A stretch of DNA of 35,052 nucleotides from Alphaproteobacteria bacterium LSUCC0719 (GCA_040839025.1 JBFPJN010000009.1:1-35052); one strand, 5' to 3'; positions 7,545 to 16,391 are shown, counted from the first letter of the stretch. Translations and numbers: made by a program. Notes: generated by a model not told the origin, from the letters alone.

Positions 7545-8377
7545 GCGCCGGCTCCCCTTTTGCTGGCCGTCCGGCCCGTGGTCTTGCCGGCCTTGCTGAC
7601 GGTATTCCGGCCAACTGTGATCTCGGTCACCTCACCTTGACGCGGCGCGCGGCGCAGCAGCCAGATCACACCGACAATATCACTGATCCCGACAACAAGC
7701 CGATCCAGAATGCGGTATTTGGAACTGCCACGAAGTCGTGGACGATGCGCCACCTCGACACCGACAACCACCCCATTATGCCGCCGCACCAGACTGGGCA
7801 TGAACCGGTGCATATGGTTGAAGAAGGGAAGCTGCAGGAACAGCGAGCGGTGCAATATCTTGATGCCACATCCACTGTCGGGATGCGTATCGGCCAGCAG
7901 ACTGCGCCGGATCCAACGCGCGGCCCGTGATGCCAGCAGCCGCATCGCGCTGTCCTGTCTGCGGGCCCTGATCCCGGCCGCCATGCCGACCCGGCCTGTC
8001 CGGTCGGTTTCAGCCAACAGCGCCGCCTCGAGCGCCGGCAGGTCGGCCGGAACATTCTGGCCATCACCATCAAGGACCCCGATCAGATGTCCACGCGCCG
8101 CCAGCAGCGCCGATCTGATAGCCGCACTCTGTCCAGCGCGGGACTGGTGGCGCAGCACGCGAAGTTCGGGTATGTCGGCCGCACACTCGGCCAGTTCAGC
8201 AGGGCTGTCATCGGTGCTGGCATCATCGACATAGATGATCTCGAAGCGGCGCCCTGCCAGCGCGGCACCGATTTCCTCGATCAGCGGACGGATATTTCCA
8301 GCCTCATTCATGACCGGCACGAGAATCGAAATCTCGATCGCGGATGGTGATGTGGCGGCAGCCTTGGTTCGGGTCAT
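7541..8377 (-). CDS. Family 2 glycosyltransferase (polyprenyl-phosphate sugar transferase type)
   Basis: From ATG 8377 the product is 278 residues. It begins with the GT-A motif ISILVPVMNEAGNI, then has IIYVDDASTDDS, a DGDGQ motif as the metal/nucleotide-sugar site, and a central SGCGIKILHR. It ends with a basic tail and one weak hydrophobic stretch. This resembles ArnC and dolichyl-phosphate mannosyltransferase-like enzymes, which load a sugar onto undecaprenyl phosphate. An alternative ATG at 8434 would add a repetitive 19-residue extension encoded by a 15-bp repeat; neither start has a good ribosome binding site. It lies between the GT39 and LAB_N genes, and the three probably act in one pathway. 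Confidence 0.85.
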   Translation of the reverse strand: MTRTKAAATSPSAIEISILVPVMNEAGNIRPLIEEIGAALAGRRFEIIYVDDASTDDSPAELAECAADIPELRVLRHQSRAGQSAAIRSALLAARGHLIGVLDGDGQNVPADLPALEAALLAETDRTGRVGMAAGIRARRQDSAMRLLASRAARWIRRSLLADTHPDSGCGIKILHRSLFLQLPFFNHMHRFMPSLVRRHNGVVVGVEVAHRPRLRGSSKYRILDRLVVGISDIVGVIWLLRRAPRQGEVTEITVGRNTVSKAGKTTGRTASKRGAGA

Positions 8378-8397
8378 TAAGACAAACTCGGCAGAGA

Positions 8398-8457
8398 CAG
8401 AAACAACCGCGGCGGAAACAACCGCGACAGACATAATTGCGGCAGGAATGATCGCGT
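8398..8457. repeat. 15-bp degenerate tandem repeat, four copies
   Basis: Four units of 15 bases: CAGAAACAACCGCGG, CGGAAACAACCGCGA, CAGACATAATTGCGG and CAGGAATGATCGCGT. The first two are nearly identical and the last two are diverged. They lie between the GT39 stop and the GT2 start. The period is a multiple of three, so if the GT2 gene starts at 8434 part of the array is translated as a Val/Ser/Ala repeat. Confidence 0.65.
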
Positions 8458-8473
8458 TGGCATGTGCGTTTCT

Positions 8474-10261
8474 TTACCCACTCACGTCGCGCGGGTCAAA
8501 CGCATCAGCACGATAAAGAAAAATTAACACATCTTTACCTTTCGACATGTTGAAGCCTTCAATCTGGCGAATGGCGTCAACACCGAGGCCAAGTGAGCCA
8601 GCCATATCCAGAAAGGCCGCCTGCTGATCGCGCTCGACAATGGCAAGGCCGCCTGGTGCCTCGGCAAGGAACAGCGCCGCCTCGCCGCCATCGACCAGCA
8701 GCAGATCACGGCCAAGATGAAACACCAGCGAAGGTTCATGAAACCCTGCTGCCGCAATGGCGGCAGGCGAGGGGCCGGATTCTGTTATTGCGGTGTCGAT
8801 GGCACGCGCCAGATGGATCCTGGACAATGACGGGATCAGTCCGCCAATGGCAACCAGGTTCATCAGCGCGCCGGCAGCCATGACCAGCATGGCCGGACGG
8901 ATACCTCCGTGCCGGTGCCACACCAGGCTCTGCCACAATGCCAACCCGCCCAGCAACGCGCACAGCATGGCAAAGGCAAAGGCACGGCCGCCGGTAATTC
9001 CGCCATAGGTCAGTGCCGCCCAGCCAAAACAGGCAACAAGAACCGGCCCGGCGGCGATCATGGCAGCTTCGCTGGCAAAGGCCAGCCAGCGGCGCGCCAC
9101 CGCACGCATGCCGCCCTTGGCGAGGCCGGCCATCGGAGCGTCAACGGCACAGACAGCAAGCACCATAATCGCCGGCACAACCGGCAACGGATAGTGCGGC
9201 AGTTTCGTTGGCACGAATTCGATCAGCACCCAGAAGGGCAGTATCCAGGCCAGCAGGAACCGGCTTTCGACATGCGACAATAGCAGCGGCATCTGGCTGA
9301 TGGCTCGTGGCAGCAACAGGCTGGCCGGCCAGAGAAGAAACATCGCCAGCAACAGATAGCTGCCAACAGGGGCGCCGTGCGATTCCTGCTCGGACTGAAC
9401 CTTGGCAAGAAAATCGCCCCGAAACGCAATATCGAGAAAGGCCCCGTCGGTGGCAAGCGTAACAAGCACCGCCCAGGGAAGTGTCACCAGACACAGGATC
9501 AGGACTCCCCGCCCAAAGCGCAGCATGCGCAGCCATGTGACATTGCGATGCCAGGCTGACAGCGCTGCAACCGTCGTCAGCGCCAGCAAAGGTGCCACCG
9601 GCCCCTTGACCAGCACCCCTGCCGCCATTGGCAGCCACACCCACAGATAGGAATGATAGGACAGTCTGCGCCCATGCTGCCAGGCCTGGTAAATGCGCAT
9701 CAGCCCATATTGCTGGATCAGGCACAGCAGCATCAGTACCGAGTCCGTCTTTGCCAGATGCGCCTCGGCAAGGACAGTCAGCGCAGTGCCACAGGCAGCG
9801 GCAGCCAGCACGGCACGATGCGGTTTGTAAAGTGTGCGTGCCATACGGTAGGTGCCATAGACCGTCAGCAGCATGGCAAGCAGGCTTGGCAGGCGATAGG
9901 CGGCAATGTTGCTGTCGCCAAACAGCGATGCCGATGCCGCCTGAAGCCAGTAGATGCCCGCCGGTTTCTTGGCCCGGATATCATCCTGGAAGCGGATCGT
10001 GACAAGATCGCTCGTCTGCACCATCTGCTTGCTTGCCTGGGCAAAGCGGGATTCGTCACGATCCATCGGCGGCACGGTCTGATGGCCGACCAGAACGGCA
10101 GCCCCAAGACATGCCAGCACCACCAACAGCACCGATATTCCAGCAGATTTCTTGGCCGATTTCTTGAATGTCACGGGCACTGACGATCCTCTGGATTGCC
10201 GGTCGCCTGTCGCACCGGAGACCGCCAGCACGTTAAAGCATTTTTTCGGCATGTTTGCCAT
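8474..10261 (-). CDS. Family 39 glycosyltransferase (ArnT-like), integral membrane
   Basis: The chosen ATG at 10261 is preceded by a strong GGGGGG ribosome binding site and gives 595 residues. After a first transmembrane helix comes PPMDRDESRFAQASKQM with the catalytic Asp/Glu of GT-C enzymes. It is followed by AKKPAGIYWLQ, which is typical of ArnT/PMT transferases. About a dozen hydrophobic segments follow, then a soluble C-terminal domain. Such enzymes use a polyprenyl-phosphate sugar as donor on the periplasmic face, often to decorate lipid A. Downstream on the same strand are the GT2 and LAB_N genes. The actual sugar and acceptor cannot be read from sequence. A GTG at 10174 is an alternative start. 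Confidence 0.88.
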   Translation of the reverse strand: MANMPKKCFNVLAVSGATGDRQSRGSSVPVTFKKSAKKSAGISVLLVVLACLGAAVLVGHQTVPPMDRDESRFAQASKQMVQTSDLVTIRFQDDIRAKKPAGIYWLQAASASLFGDSNIAAYRLPSLLAMLLTVYGTYRMARTLYKPHRAVLAAAACGTALTVLAEAHLAKTDSVLMLLCLIQQYGLMRIYQAWQHGRRLSYHSYLWVWLPMAAGVLVKGPVAPLLALTTVAALSAWHRNVTWLRMLRFGRGVLILCLVTLPWAVLVTLATDGAFLDIAFRGDFLAKVQSEQESHGAPVGSYLLLAMFLLWPASLLLPRAISQMPLLLSHVESRFLLAWILPFWVLIEFVPTKLPHYPLPVVPAIMVLAVCAVDAPMAGLAKGGMRAVARRWLAFASEAAMIAAGPVLVACFGWAALTYGGITGGRAFAFAMLCALLGGLALWQSLVWHRHGGIRPAMLVMAAGALMNLVAIGGLIPSLSRIHLARAIDTAITESGPSPAAIAAAGFHEPSLVFHLGRDLLLVDGGEAALFLAEAPGGLAIVERDQQAAFLDMAGSLGLGVDAIRQIEGFNMSKGKDVLIFLYRADAFDPRDVSG

Positions 10262-10324
10262 ATGAATTGCCCCCCGCAGCAGCTGGCTGTAGGGTGGCGA
10301 TTCATTACCGTCCGACGGTGGATC

Positions 10325-11710
10325 ATGACCTACATCTCCCCGGCACAGGCTGGCAGCCATCCATGGCAGCAACAGACAAGCTGGCGCCATCTATGGTCCA
10401 TCACATGGCCGATCATCATCGCCAATGTGACCTTCCCTCTTGTCGGGGCCGCGGATACGGCGATGATGGGGCGGCTCGATGATGCCAGCTATGTCGGCGG
10501 GGTGGCGCTTGGCAGCCTGATATTCAGTTTCATCTATTTCGGTCTGGGGTTCCTGCGCATGTGTACAACCGGGCTGGTCGCCCAGGCACAGGGGCGCGGC
10601 GATCTTGCCGAGATCGAGAACCATCTTGTCCGTGGACTGATCCTCGCATTCTGTCTTGGCTTCATTTTCGTCATTGGCACACCTGTGGTGCATATTGTCA
10701 CCGGCGCGTTGCTGACCGCCAGCGATGCGGTCGAGGCGTTGATGCACCGCTATGTCGGCATCCGGCTTCTGGCGGTGCCGGCGGCGATTGCCAACATGGT
10801 GCTGCTGGGGTGTATTTTCGGACGCCAGCAGATGCGCCTCGCGATGGTCCAGATCATTTTCATCAACCTTGCCAATCTGGCGCTGAACCTGGTTTTCGTG
10901 CTTGGCCTTGGCATGACGATCGAAGGGGTGGCGCTGGCATCGGTTATCGCGCAATGGGTCGGGCTGGTGGTCACGCTCGGACTGGTCAGATGGCAATGGC
11001 GAGACCTTCTTGCCGGGGTCGAAAGGCGCATATTCAGCCGCCACCCGGCCTGGCTCGATCCGGCGGCCTTTGTCAGGTTCTTCATCATTGGCAGTGATAT
11101 CGTCATTCGCACCGTACTGATCCTGATCAGCGAGGCCGTGCTGTTGAACCAGGCGGCTGGCATCGGTGATCTTTCGCTTGCCGCAACCCAGCTCATTCTT
11201 GTCATGTTCGGGCTGATCTGCTTTGCGCTGGATGGTTTTGCCCATGCCGCCGAGGCGCTGGTCGGCGAAGCTGTTGGACGTCGGAACCTGCCGATGCTGG
11301 ATCAGGTTGTGCGCCGCACCAATATCATGTCGGGATGCATGGCATTGTTCATCAGCGCGCTGATCTGGATCGGCGCGCCGTGGATTGTCGGCCTGCTGAC
11401 CTCGCAGCAGGATCTGGCAGAGCTGACACTTGCGCACTGGCACTGGGCGGCGCTGTTGCCACCATTGTCATTTCTGGCATTTCAGATGGACGGAGTATTT
11501 GTCGGTGCCACGCAAAGCCGCGAGATGCGCAACGCGATGCTGGTATCAAGCGGCCTTTTCGGTGTCGCGATGCTGGTATTTGGCGGGGCCGGGCTGAATG
11601 GCCTTTTTGCCGCCTTTACGATATATGTCGGACTGCGTGGTGTGACGCTGCAGATGCGCATGGGGCGTGTCCGTGCCCTCGCCACACCTGAACAGATGGA
11701 TAGGTTATGA
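10325..11710 (+). CDS. MATE family efflux transporter
   Basis: The 461-residue protein from ATG 10325 has about twelve hydrophobic segments in two homologous halves. The N-terminal half has WPIIIANVTFPLVGAADTAMMG, the MATE hallmark of helix 1-2. LNLVFVLGLGMTIEGVALA marks the end of the first half, and FALDGFAHAAEALVGEAVGR is the DinF-type motif of the second. It is expected to be a cation-driven multidrug or toxic-compound exporter of the DinF branch. It overlaps the next gene by 4 bp (ATGA), so it is cotranscribed with the aminopeptidase. Confidence 0.92.
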   Translation: MTYISPAQAGSHPWQQQTSWRHLWSITWPIIIANVTFPLVGAADTAMMGRLDDASYVGGVALGSLIFSFIYFGLGFLRMCTTGLVAQAQGRGDLAEIENHLVRGLILAFCLGFIFVIGTPVVHIVTGALLTASDAVEALMHRYVGIRLLAVPAAIANMVLLGCIFGRQQMRLAMVQIIFINLANLALNLVFVLGLGMTIEGVALASVIAQWVGLVVTLGLVRWQWRDLLAGVERRIFSRHPAWLDPAAFVRFFIIGSDIVIRTVLILISEAVLLNQAAGIGDLSLAATQLILVMFGLICFALDGFAHAAEALVGEAVGRRNLPMLDQVVRRTNIMSGCMALFISALIWIGAPWIVGLLTSQQDLAELTLAHWHWAALLPPLSFLAFQMDGVFVGATQSREMRNAMLVSSGLFGVAMLVFGGAGLNGLFAAFTIYVGLRGVTLQMRMGRVRALATPEQMDRL

Positions 11711-13116
11711 CCAGATTTCCACTTCGTGAACCAGACGAACTTGGCCTTGTCCCGCATGATGACAAGGCCCGCAGCCTGCGGCTTTTAACCCTTCAGGACT
11801 ATGATGGCTGGCAGCTGGCAGCCGATGATGCGACCCGTGAATGGATCACCGCCAGCGGCTTTGCCGGCAAGGCTGGCACGGCGTGCCTTCTGCCGACACC
11901 GGGCGGCGATGATGCGATAGCCATTGTCGATCCGGAAGATGCGATCTGGAACGCCGCCGCGATTGCCAAGGCGCTGCCGGCCGGCCGGTGGTCTCTGGCA
12001 GAGCCGGACGATCAGGCTATTGATCCTGCCGCCATTGGCCTTGGCTGGGCACTTTCACAATACAGTTTCACCGCCTACCGCGAGGCGTCGGACAGCGCGC
12101 CGCGCGAACTCTGCCTTGCCGCGATCCTGGATGCGCCGGCGCGCAAACGTCTGGCAGGTCTTGCCAGCGGCACCGCCTTTTGCCGCGATCTGATCAACGC
12201 CCCCCCAAATCACATGACCCCGGCCGGGCTTGAGGACGCCGCACGCCATCTCGCGGACAGGTTTGGTGCGACCATCGAAGTGACCGAAGGCGAGGCACTT
12301 GCCACCGGCTATCCGGCTATCAACACGGTGGGGCGCGCCGCCGAAATCGCGCCGCGCCTGATCGACATGCGCTGGGGTGACAGCGGCCCGAAAGTCACCC
12401 TGATCGGCAAAGGCATCACCTTTGACTCCGGGGGACTTGACCTGAAACCCTCAAAGGCAATGGAGCTGATGAAAAAGGATATGGGCGGGGCGGCAACGGT
12501 GCTTGGCCTTGCCACGGCAGTGATGCGGGCCGGTCTTGCGGTGCAGTTGCGGGTTCTGGTGCCAACGGCCGAAAACGCCGTGTCCGCGAAATCGATGCGA
12601 CCCCTCGATGTGATCGACACCCGCGCCGGTCTGCCTGTCGAGGTTGGCAACACGGATGCCGAGGGACGGCTGGTGCTTGCCGATGCGATCACGCTTGCCT
12701 GCGAGGACGACCCGGACTTCATGATCGATTTTGCCACGCTGACAGGCGCGGCGCGGGTGGCCCTTGGCACCGAACTGCCAGCTTTGTTCGCCAATCGGGA
12801 TGATACCGCCAGTGCCATCCTTGCCGCGGCGGACACGGCGGCAGACCCGCTGTGGCGACTGCCTCTGTTCGAGCCGTATGAGCGGCATTTGGATGCCGGC
12901 CATGTGGCGTTGTCCAGCACCGGACATTCAGGTTACGGCGGCGCCATCACGGCGGCGCTGTTCCTGCGCCGGTTTGCCGGCAAGGAAACGAACTGGGCGC
13001 ATATCGATGTCATGGCATGGAATCTGTCCGGACGGCCAGGCCGGCCACGCGGCGGCGAGGCGATGGGGCTTCGTGCGCTGTTCACCTATATCGAAAGGCT
13101 TGCCGCCCCCCGGTAA
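11707..13116 (+). CDS. Leucyl aminopeptidase family protein (M17)
   Basis: The 469-residue protein has the M17 catalytic core. GKGITFDSGG includes the metal-ligand/catalytic Lys at about 235, followed by LKPSKAMELMKKDMGG. The signature NTDAEGRLVLAD starts at Asn315, with Asp and Glu as metal ligands and the Arg near 321. The N-terminal domain is variable, as usual. It removes N-terminal residues from peptides in the cytoplasm using two metal ions. The MATE gene overlaps it by 4 bp. It converges with ghrA, leaving only 7 bp between the stops. Confidence 0.94.
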   Translation: MTRFPLREPDELGLVPHDDKARSLRLLTLQDYDGWQLAADDATREWITASGFAGKAGTACLLPTPGGDDAIAIVDPEDAIWNAAAIAKALPAGRWSLAEPDDQAIDPAAIGLGWALSQYSFTAYREASDSAPRELCLAAILDAPARKRLAGLASGTAFCRDLINAPPNHMTPAGLEDAARHLADRFGATIEVTEGEALATGYPAINTVGRAAEIAPRLIDMRWGDSGPKVTLIGKGITFDSGGLDLKPSKAMELMKKDMGGAATVLGLATAVMRAGLAVQLRVLVPTAENAVSAKSMRPLDVIDTRAGLPVEVGNTDAEGRLVLADAITLACEDDPDFMIDFATLTGAARVALGTELPALFANRDDTASAILAAADTAADPLWRLPLFEPYERHLDAGHVALSSTGHSGYGGAITAALFLRRFAGKETNWAHIDVMAWNLSGRPGRPRGGEAMGLRALFTYIERLAAPR

Positions 13117-13123
13117 CTTTCGG

Positions 13124-14053
13124 CTAGTAGCCGCGCGCCCAGTCAACGCGGTTCGCCGGCGATTCGCCAGCCATCATCCGCACAATCGCCGCGGCAACCT
13201 GATCGGCCGCCGACGTGGCGTTGGTCTGTGCCGCCACATGCGGCCAGACACGGATGTTCGGGTGCGTCCAGAAAGGGTGGCTTTCGGGCAGCGGTTCAAC
13301 CGCAAATACATCAAGGGCAGCCCCGCCGATCCGGCCTGACTCGAGGGCGGCCAGCAGGTCATCATCAACCACCTGCGGCCCCCGACCGCCATTGATAACA
13401 AACGCACCCGGCGCCAGCCTGTTGAAAAAGGCGGCATCCATGATGCCCGTTGTCTGCGGGGTCAGGGGCAGCACCGACACCACGATATCCAGTCCAGTCG
13501 CAAAGTCGGCAAGCTGGTCCATGCCGGCAAACACCTCCACCCCGTCAATCTGCTTTGGCAATCTGGAAAAGCCCCGCACATCGAATCCCAGCGCCGCGAA
13601 ACGCGTCGCAATCACCGTCCCGATAGCCCCGACACCAAGAACCCCGACACGCCCACCCGTCGCCGGCCGCTGGGGCAGCGAGCGCCAGTGTCGTGCATTT
13701 TGCTGGTCGCGGTATGCGGCACCATCGCGCCAGAAATCCAGTGCATTCAAAATCGCCCAGTGGCTGAGCGCGTTGGCCATGTCAGGGTCGATCAGGCGTA
13801 CCAGGGGTATGTCACGCGGAACGGTATCGTCGCGCATCATGTGGTCGACGCCCTGTCCCTGCATGATGATACCACGCAGATTGGGACAGTTCGCAAAGGC
13901 ATACGGGGGTGGTGCCCAGACAAGCGCGACATCACTTGCCGCACCGGCCTCGCTCAGCAATTCATGAATTTCGAAATCGGACAGCCGCGTGGCAAGAGAG
14001 GTTTCCCATTTGGCGATGTCGCTGGCGTTGCCATAAAAGCCGATCCGAATCAT
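13124..14053 (-). CDS. ghrA: D-2-hydroxyacid dehydrogenase, glyoxylate/hydroxypyruvate reductase A type
   Basis: The 309-residue protein has the NAD(P)-binding motif GVLGVGAIGTVIATRFAALG. It also has the catalytic Arg in FVINGGRGPQVVDDDLL, the Glu in FAVEPLP, and the His in WPHVAAQT. These are the catalytic residues of the D-isomer dehydrogenase family. The short N-terminal domain and overall length fit the GhrA subgroup, which reduces glyoxylate or hydroxypyruvate. Substrate preference is inferred only. It is the last gene of a minus-strand group with hisN and cytochrome c. Confidence 0.85.
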   Translation of the reverse strand: MIRIGFYGNASDIAKWETSLATRLSDFEIHELLSEAGAASDVALVWAPPPYAFANCPNLRGIIMQGQGVDHMMRDDTVPRDIPLVRLIDPDMANALSHWAILNALDFWRDGAAYRDQQNARHWRSLPQRPATGGRVGVLGVGAIGTVIATRFAALGFDVRGFSRLPKQIDGVEVFAGMDQLADFATGLDIVVSVLPLTPQTTGIMDAAFFNRLAPGAFVINGGRGPQVVDDDLLAALESGRIGGAALDVFAVEPLPESHPFWTHPNIRVWPHVAAQTNATSAADQVAAAIVRMMAGESPANRVDWARGY

Positions 14054-14066
14054 CGCCCGTCCCCTG

Positions 14067-14870
14067 TCAGCTCCCGGCTCTCACGATGGCAAGGGCTTCA
14101 GCATGAAGCTCCGGCGTCGCCGCGGCAAGAAGGCTTGACGAATGGCTCATCGACACCGGCGCGCCTGTCTTGTCGGTCACCGTGCCGCCAGCGGCCCGGA
14201 TCACCTGTACCACCCCCATGATGTCATGTGTGGCCAGCCCGTCTTCAAGCACCACATCCAGATGACCGGACGCAAGAAGCGCGTAATTGTGGCAGTCACC
14301 GCCATAGCTGTTTGTTGCCGCGATGGCGCTGAGCCTGTTGAAGGCGTCGAGACTGTCTGCAAGCAACGCCTCCGGCGCGGTTGTGGCAAGCCGCGCGTTG
14401 CGAAGCTTGCTGACCTTGCTGGTGGCGATGGTCTGTCCATTCAGCGTCGCCACATTGCCAACAGCAACATAGCTTTCATCAAGCATCGGCATGTCGATCA
14501 GGCCAGCGACCGGATCATCATTCCTGACCAGCCCGACAAGCGTGCCAAAGACCGGCCTGCCGCAAATGAAGGCACGTGTGCCGTCAATCGGATCAATAAT
14601 CCAGGAATAGCCGCTGTTGCCATGATGCGGTGCATGTTCCTCGCCAAGGATGTCATCATCGGGAAACTGCGCGATCAGGGCTTCTCGAAGCGCCAGCTCG
14701 GCCGATTTGTCGGCAAGAGTTACCGGCGAATCATCGGCCTTCCACTCGATGGTGCCGCCACTGCGAAACCAGTTCGAGATGATCGGGCGGCTGACAGACG
14801 GAAGGCTGCGCAGAAAATCAGCCAGCTCTGCATCGCTGAGCTGGCTGTGAATGCGGGTGGTATCCGGCAT
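14067..14870 (-). CDS. hisN: Histidinol-phosphatase, inositol monophosphatase family
   Basis: The 267-residue protein has LGEEHAPH and WIIDPIDGTRAFICGRPVFGTLVGL, the two metal-binding motifs of the inositol monophosphatase superfamily. The C-terminal motif GHLDVVLEDGLATHDIMGVVQVIRAAGG replaces the usual WDxAAG with a His-Asp version seen in the HisN-type enzymes of alphaproteobacteria. The reaction would be dephosphorylation of L-histidinol phosphate in histidine synthesis; inositol or related phosphatase activity is the alternative. It lies 13 bp upstream of ghrA and 6 bp downstream of the cytochrome gene. Confidence 0.85.
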   Translation of the reverse strand: MPDTTRIHSQLSDAELADFLRSLPSVSRPIISNWFRSGGTIEWKADDSPVTLADKSAELALREALIAQFPDDDILGEEHAPHHGNSGYSWIIDPIDGTRAFICGRPVFGTLVGLVRNDDPVAGLIDMPMLDESYVAVGNVATLNGQTIATSKVSKLRNARLATTAPEALLADSLDAFNRLSAIAATNSYGGDCHNYALLASGHLDVVLEDGLATHDIMGVVQVIRAAGGTVTDKTGAPVSMSHSSSLLAAATPELHAEALAIVRAGS

Positions 14871-14876
14871 GGTGCC

Positions 14877-15446
14877 TCAGCTGCCGCTTTCGGCGGCAAT
14901 CTGCTCGTCAGTCGGCAGGGCGGCCAGCGAGTCAGCCTGCTGGCGCAGATAGGCAATCATGTTGGCACGGTCCTGCGGCTTCTTCAGGCCGGCAAAATTC
15001 ATCTTGGTGCCGGAAATATATGCCTTTGGCTTGGCCAGAAATGCGTTCAGCGACGCATAGTCCCACTGGCCGCCAAACTCGGCCAGGGCGCTGGAATAGC
15101 CAAAACCCTCAGCAACGCCCTTGTCGGCATTGACGACATTCCACAGGGCCGGGCCAACCTTGTTGGCACCGCCCTTGTCGAAAACGTGACAGGCGGTGCA
15201 TTTCTTGGCCAGCTTTTCGCCAGCGGCCACATCCGCGCTGGCCAGAAGTGCCATGATTGGCTCTGGGCCGGAATCTGCCGGTGCCGCATCGGCGACGGCC
15301 CCACCTTCGGGCACCTCGATGACATAGGCATTCTGCTCGAGCTCGCTGTGCGGCACGAGGATTTCGGCAAGCTTCACGCCAGTCATCAGCAACAGGCCAG
15401 CCACAAGAAGACCGGCAAAAAGCTTGTTCAGACCAAGTTCGTCCAT
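14877..15446 (-). CDS. Membrane-anchored class I cytochrome c (CycM-like)
   Basis: From ATG 15446, preceded by a GGGGGGTG ribosome binding site, the protein is 189 residues. A single hydrophobic anchor at about 9-28 is followed by an Ala/Pro-rich linker. The cytochrome domain has the heme-binding CTACH (CxxCH) and a distal Met ligand in GTKMNFAGLKKPQDR. This is the arrangement of alphaproteobacterial cytochrome c552/CycM, which passes electrons from the bc1 complex to the terminal oxidase at the periplasmic face of the inner membrane. A longer in-frame extension to 15518 is not family-like and was not used. Confidence 0.92.
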   Translation of the reverse strand: MDELGLNKLFAGLLVAGLLLMTGVKLAEILVPHSELEQNAYVIEVPEGGAVADAAPADSGPEPIMALLASADVAAGEKLAKKCTACHVFDKGGANKVGPALWNVVNADKGVAEGFGYSSALAEFGGQWDYASLNAFLAKPKAYISGTKMNFAGLKKPQDRANMIAYLRQQADSLAALPTDEQIAAESGS

Positions 15447-15525
15447 ACTAACACCCCCCGCGGCAGCGGAAGCTCCCCCTAAACTGTCTGGTGGCCGACC
15501 CGCAAACGGTCTGCCCAACGGTCAT

Positions 15526-15554
15526 CTCATACCGAAATTGCCGGTTGCCCTCAA
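15526..15554 (-). promoter_or_regulatory. Candidate promoter of the cytochrome c-hisN-ghrA group
   Basis: On the minus strand TTGAGG (15549-15554) and TATGAG (15526-15531) are separated by 17 bases. The predicted start near 15519 gives a leader of about 70 bases to the cytochrome ATG. Both boxes match the sigma70 consensus in four of six positions, so this is only a candidate. Confidence 0.35.
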
Positions 15555-15579
15555 GCCCCCGATCAGCCTATTTGCGCCT

Positions 15580-15593
15580 TTTGCCTAGGCAAA
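15580..15593. promoter_or_regulatory. Perfect 14-bp palindrome in the kdsB/cytochrome c divergent region
   Basis: TTTGCCTAGGCAAA is a perfect inverted repeat lying 30 bases before the kdsB ATG. It is followed at once by TTGACA (15594-15599). Its size and symmetry fit a dimeric regulator's operator, and it may overlap the kdsB -35 region. No regulator can be named. Confidence 0.4.
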
Positions 15594-15622
15594 TTGACAA
15601 TTATGTGATGAATTGCCGCATC

Positions 15623-16375
15623 ATGAGCGCAACCTTGTCACCTGTCATCATCATTCCTGCCCGCATGGCGGCCAGTCGGCTGCCTGGCAAACCGCTTGCC
15701 GACATTGCCGGCAAACCGATGATCCAGCATGTATGGGAACGCGCGATGGCCGCCGACATCGCCCCTGTCTGGGTGGCAACCGACGATGATGCCATCGCCG
15801 AGGCCATTCGCCTTGCTGGCGGCAATGCGGTGAAGACCCGGGCCGACCATCCGTCAGGATCAGACCGTACATTCGAGGCGGTGGAGCAGATCGACCCCGA
15901 TCGGATCTACAGCGTGATTCTGAATCTTCAGGGCGACCTGCCCGAGCTTGACCCGATGATTCCGAAAACCCTTCTTGCCACAGCGCAGCGCAGCCAGGCC
16001 GACCTGTCGACCCTTGTTACCAAGGCTGATGAAGACGAGGCAGCGCGTCCACAGATCGTCAAGGCCGTTGTCAGCTGGCAGGACGACGATTCAGACCCGC
16101 ATATTGGCAGGGCGCTCTATTTCAGCCGCGGCGCGGTGCCGACCGGCATGGCGCCGAAATTTCATCACATCGGCGTCTATGGATGGCGGCGCGAGGCCCT
16201 GGCGCGGTTTGTCGAACTGCCGCCTTCACCGCTGGAACTGGCCGAAAAACTGGAGCAGCTTCGCGCCCTTGAAGCTGGCATGACGGTGGCTGTCGCCGAG
16301 ATTGCCGCAGCGCCAGCCGGCGTCGATACAGAAGAAGATCTCGCCGCCACGCGGCAACGGCTTGGTGACGGGTAA
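15623..16375 (+). CDS. kdsB: 3-deoxy-manno-octulosonate cytidylyltransferase
   Basis: The 250-residue protein beginning MSATLSPVIIIPARMAASRLPGKPL matches KdsB over its full length. It has the nucleotide-binding IIPARMAASRLPGKPL, MIQHVWERA, WVATDD and DHPSGSDR, all typical of CMP-Kdo synthetase. It activates Kdo with CTP for attachment to lipid A, so the organism makes a Kdo-containing LPS. An in-frame ATG at 15608 (MNCRI) is possible but adds residues absent from relatives. It is divergent from the cytochrome gene. Confidence 0.95.
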   Translation: MSATLSPVIIIPARMAASRLPGKPLADIAGKPMIQHVWERAMAADIAPVWVATDDDAIAEAIRLAGGNAVKTRADHPSGSDRTFEAVEQIDPDRIYSVILNLQGDLPELDPMIPKTLLATAQRSQADLSTLVTKADEDEAARPQIVKAVVSWQDDDSDPHIGRALYFSRGAVPTGMAPKFHHIGVYGWRREALARFVELPPSPLELAEKLEQLRALEAGMTVAVAEIAAAPAGVDTEEDLAATRQRLGDG

Positions 16376-16391
16376 ACAGCGGCAGAACACA

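Noticed and set aside
10391-11443. 350-codon minus-strand open frame opposite the MATE gene
   Set aside because: It is a shadow of a clear membrane transporter; the charged, His/Asp/Gln-rich translation mirrors the hydrophobic codons on the other strand.
14142-15482. 446-codon plus-strand open frame across hisN and the cytochrome gene
   Set aside because: It runs antisense to two well-supported genes with clear motifs and shows no domain of its own.
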